Assembly: GCA_016791465.1 (NCBI GenBank)
Contig: JAEUWE010000467.1
Coordinates: forward strand, 1 to 8,889
Direction: 5' to 3'
Source of the DNA: Pseudobdellovibrionaceae bacterium
GTDB lineage: Bacteria > Bdellovibrionota > Bdellovibrionia > Bdellovibrionales > JAMPXM01
DNA: 8,889 nt
Below are positions 6,742 to 8,889 of this stretch, piece after piece. Every line of letters begins with the position of its first letter. The stretch's first letter is position 1. The notes below the pieces were generated by a model. The model worked only from the letters and a program-made list of their open reading frames with translations. It did no database searches and was not told where the DNA came from. A program made the translations under genes and the position numbers.

Positions 6742-7738
6742 GACTTTCCTCCCGTGCAGTTGTCACTCGATCCCAAACTCGTCCCAGAAGCGACCGCCGC
6801 CTTCGCTTTCGGGTGAAGCCACTTCCCCAATTCTTGGAACCGGGCAAAAACCAGTAGAAAAATGGCAAGACCAGACGTCTTGGGAAAAATCTTTTAAGGT
6901 AGTAAAAAAACTCGGCGTCAAAAGCCGCGGGAACCCATAACGGTGGCTGCTTTGTGCGAATCACGTAGAGCACTAGATGCGCAATCGAGTCCGGTGTCGC
7001 AAAACCATGCTTCATCATGCGGCCAATGAAATGGGCCATATAGCGATACATGGTTGTGTAGGGACGAGCTTTGCCGCTCGCATTGCTATTCGAGACCCGA
7101 GAACGAACTGAGTACTTCACCCGTTCGTGAGAGCGCGAACGAACAAATCCTGGCTGCACCAACACGACATCGATACCAAACGGGCGTGTTTCGTACCATA
7201 GCGCTTCCATAGCGCCTTCAAGTGCGAACTTTGAGGCCGAATACGACGCCATCGTCGGCATCGCCAACATTCCACTAACAGATGAAATGTTGATAATCTT
7301 ACCTCTACCGTTCTGTCGCATTCTCGGCAGAAGGAGCCGGATAAGACCAACTGGTCCTAAATAGTTCGTCTGCATTTGCAGAAGTTCATCGCGATCCAGC
7401 ATCTCTTCCAATACTGATCGATAGCTGATTCCGGCATTGTTGATGAGAACGTCAACCCGACCCCATCGTTTGAAGATCTCTTTAACCGCTCGAAGACGGC
7501 TTTCTTCGCTTACAATATCAAGCGGCAGAATCCACACTCGGTCAGACTCGACAAACTCAGTCTGGAGAACACCGATGCTCTTCTCGCGAGCGGTAAGGAC
7601 CAACCGATAGTTTGTTTCAGAAATGAGATGTCGGGCTAAGGCAAAGCCAATTCCTGAACTGCATCCAGTGACCAGTACAACGGGTTGGTAATTTTCATCA
7701 TCATCTTGAATTTTGAAACTATAGACGTATTTGTACAT
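6731..7738 (-). CDS. Short-chain dehydrogenase/reductase (SDR) with hydrophobic, polybasic C-terminal tail
   Basis: A 335-residue classical SDR using NAD(H) or NADP(H). The Rossmann cofactor motif is TGCSSGIG at 24-31, followed by LPLDIV near 71-76, NNAG at 100-103, catalytic S153 in ISSVSG, and Y166/K170 in YSASK. PGFV at 196-199 ends the core. It is longer than the usual roughly 250 residues. The extra C-terminal part (about 250-335) holds an aromatic/hydrophobic stretch LVLPFFYWFLPG (289-300) and the basic run RKRRRR (310-315), suggesting association with membrane lipid. Such tails occur in SDRs acting on lipid or long-chain substrates, but the substrate is not known. The start has no clear ribosome binding site; no better in-frame start exists before the cofactor motif. 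It sits 45 bases after one Hpt gene and overlaps the next by 11. Confidence 0.88.
   Translation of the reverse strand: MYKYVYSFKIQDDDENYQPVVLVTGCSSGIGFALARHLISETNYRLVLTAREKSIGVLQTEFVESDRVWILPLDIVSEESRLRAVKEIFKRWGRVDVLINNAGISYRSVLEEMLDRDELLQMQTNYLGPVGLIRLLLPRMRQNGRGKIINISSVSGMLAMPTMASYSASKFALEGAMEALWYETRPFGIDVVLVQPGFVRSRSHERVKYSVRSRVSNSNASGKARPYTTMYRYMAHFIGRMMKHGFATPDSIAHLVLYVIRTKQPPLWVPAAFDAEFFYYLKRFFPRRLVLPFFYWFLPGSKNWGSGFTRKRRRRSLLGRVWDRVTTAREESHVN
6748..6753 (-). promoter_or_regulatory. Ribosome binding site of the canonical Hpt gene
   Basis: GGGAGG followed by a 6-base spacer precedes the ATG at 6739-6741. It sits within the last codons of the SDR gene, so the Hpt protein can be initiated efficiently from the shared transcript. 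Confidence 0.65.
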
Positions 7739-7783
7739 ACGTCCATTGTCGCTCGGATCTATTGATCCATTTTGAACGCGAGA

Positions 7784-8197
7784 TTAAGGAATCTTGATTG
7801 TTCGGCGAACCTCGGCATCAAGCTCGATAAGCTCTTTTTCAAGACGCTCACACCATGCCGCCACAAGATAGCGTCGCCGTGACTTCACACTGCGATCACC
7901 TCGCGCCAACGCCTCAATCTTCCCACTGATCGCAGCGGCCCGCTCAAATCCAATCGCCAAGCACGCTGATTTTAGTTCGTGTGAGTGACTTCGAACATCA
8001 CGCATATCTCCAGAGCGAACAGCCGTTAGCAAGTTACCAAGCCGACGCTCGCGATGAGCGAGGAATGTTTGAAAGAGGGACCGTATAAAAACCGATTCAC
8101 CTAAGCCGCCTTGTCGCGGTTCGGCCTCAATTCGAATAATGTCGTCAAGATGAGCCAGCTCAAGCCGGTTCTTACTCAACAAAACACGCGCGCTCAC
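7784..8197 (-). CDS. Second, divergent Hpt-domain phosphotransfer protein
   Basis: A 137-residue, mainly helical protein recognised as an Hpt domain by SHSHELKSACLAIGF, with H73 as probable phospho-acceptor (H-x-L-K-S pattern). The preceding helix, FIRSLFQTFLAHRERRLGNL, matches the usual helix before the active site. It is more basic and more diverged than the other Hpt in this operon, and its C-terminal part (about 105-137) is rich in Arg and Glu. The start is GTG at 8195-8197, overlapping the regulator stop in GTGA, with only a weak purine-rich stretch (GAGAAAG) upstream, so translation is probably coupled to the regulator. It may feed phosphate to that regulator, or act as a side branch or sink. 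Partner choice is inferred from adjacency only. Confidence 0.8.
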   Translation of the reverse strand: MSARVLLSKNRLELAHLDDIIRIEAEPRQGGLGESVFIRSLFQTFLAHRERRLGNLLTAVRSGDMRDVRSHSHELKSACLAIGFERAAAISGKIEALARGDRSVKSRRRYLVAAWCERLEKELIELDAEVRRTIKIP

Positions 8198-8889
8198 GCC
8201 GACTTATTCTTTCTCAAGCTGTACCCCGTGCCATATATTGACGCCACGGTATGTTCAGCCTGCTTGATCTTCTTACGAAGATTGCTGACATGCGCATCGA
8301 TGGTTCGATCATTGATATCGACTCCCACGCCCCAAAGTTTTTCGATGAGCTGATCTCGCGTAAAAATACGATCAGGACTGCGGACAAGATGAAGAAGGAG
8401 TTTAAATTCGATTGGAGTGAGATCCACCGGCTCTGCATTTCCACCTTTTGTTATCCATGCTCGGTGAGAGAGAGCATCCAAAGTGATATCTCCAATCTCA
8501 ACTCTCTCTGACTCGACCGCACGCTGGTTGGCGGAGCGCAACCTGGCATCGATCTTTGCCTTCAAAACAAAGGGATTGAACGGCTTTGTCAGGTAATCAT
8601 CCGCTCCAAGACTCAATCCCATGATGACGTCCTCAGGAGCGTCGCATCCGGACAAGAAAATGACAGGTACCTTAATCAGCACGTCTCGGGTCCGCATGGA
8701 CGAGTAGAACCGAAAGCCGTCGCCGTCTGGTAGACGTACATCCAAAAGCACCATGTCGTAAGGCCCAGTTGAGACCAAGCCCTCAGCCTCTTTGAGATCT
8801 TTCGCGACGACCGTCTCATGTTGAGCAAGCGAGTGCTTGATCAGGAGTTGGGTTTCTATATTGTCTTCGACTACGAGTATTTTTGCCAT
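8194..8889 (-). CDS. OmpR/PhoB-family response regulator
   Basis: A 231-residue two-domain transcription factor. The receiver (about 1-118) has acidic pocket E8/D9, phospho-acceptor D50 in MVLLDVRLP, S80 in place of the common threonine and K102 in the switch KPF. The winged-helix DNA-binding domain (about 130-226) shows LTPIEFKLLLHL, the RTIDAHVSNLRKKI recognition region and the final YGTGYSL hairpin. It is the only DNA-binding output in the operon, so it is the expected end point of the relay and may regulate its own operon. The ATG occupies the last three bases of the window. The length and the MAKILVVEDN start are normal, so the gene is probably complete, while its promoter lies outside. 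Confidence 0.93.
   Translation of the reverse strand: MAKILVVEDNIETQLLIKHSLAQHETVVAKDLKEAEGLVSTGPYDMVLLDVRLPDGDGFRFYSSMRTRDVLIKVPVIFLSGCDAPEDVIMGLSLGADDYLTKPFNPFVLKAKIDARLRSANQRAVESERVEIGDITLDALSHRAWITKGGNAEPVDLTPIEFKLLLHLVRSPDRIFTRDQLIEKLWGVGVDINDRTIDAHVSNLRKKIKQAEHTVASIYGTGYSLRKNKSA

Overview
The window looks like chromosomal DNA of a free-living Gram-negative bacterium. My best guess is a deltaproteobacterial or Bdellovibrionota-type organism, because it pairs a eukaryote-like cytosolic IMP/GMP 5'-nucleotidase of the HAD-IG family with a self-contained phosphorelay operon at moderate GC. This is a low-to-moderate confidence inference, since no rRNA or marker gene is present. Coding density is very high: no stretch over 300 bases lacks a gene. 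I see no tRNA, rRNA, CRISPR array, insertion sequence or prophage gene.

Left part (1-3584): an apparent C-terminal tail of a rightward gene (2-115) converges on a leftward PIF1/RecD-type helicase (141-1439). Divergent from the helicase, across only 45 bases, is a membrane-anchored TlpA/ResA-like thioredoxin (1485-2081). It is followed by a rightward HAD-IG 5'-nucleotidase (2193-3584). These look like ordinary housekeeping or accessory genes.

Right part (3581-8889): six leftward genes form what looks like one operon. In transcription order they are an OmpR/PhoB-type response regulator, a divergent Hpt protein, a short-chain dehydrogenase (SDR), a canonical Hpt protein, a FIST-domain sensor and a soluble hybrid histidine kinase with a C-terminal receiver. 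Two junctions are 4-base start/stop overlaps and one is an 11-base overlap; the remaining gaps are 18 and 45 bases. All parts of a His-Asp-His-Asp relay are encoded together, and all key phosphorylation residues are intact.

The FIST protein overlapping a cytosolic hybrid kinase resembles the known NosP/NahK nitric-oxide sensing pairs of Pseudomonas, Shewanella, Vibrio and Legionella, where an Hpt protein receives the phosphate. The operon is therefore a candidate gas- or small-ligand-responsive relay that controls transcription through an OmpR-type regulator. The second Hpt and the embedded SDR with a hydrophobic, polybasic tail are the unusual additions. The operon ends tail-to-tail with the nucleotidase gene, and the four bases CTAG supply both stop codons.
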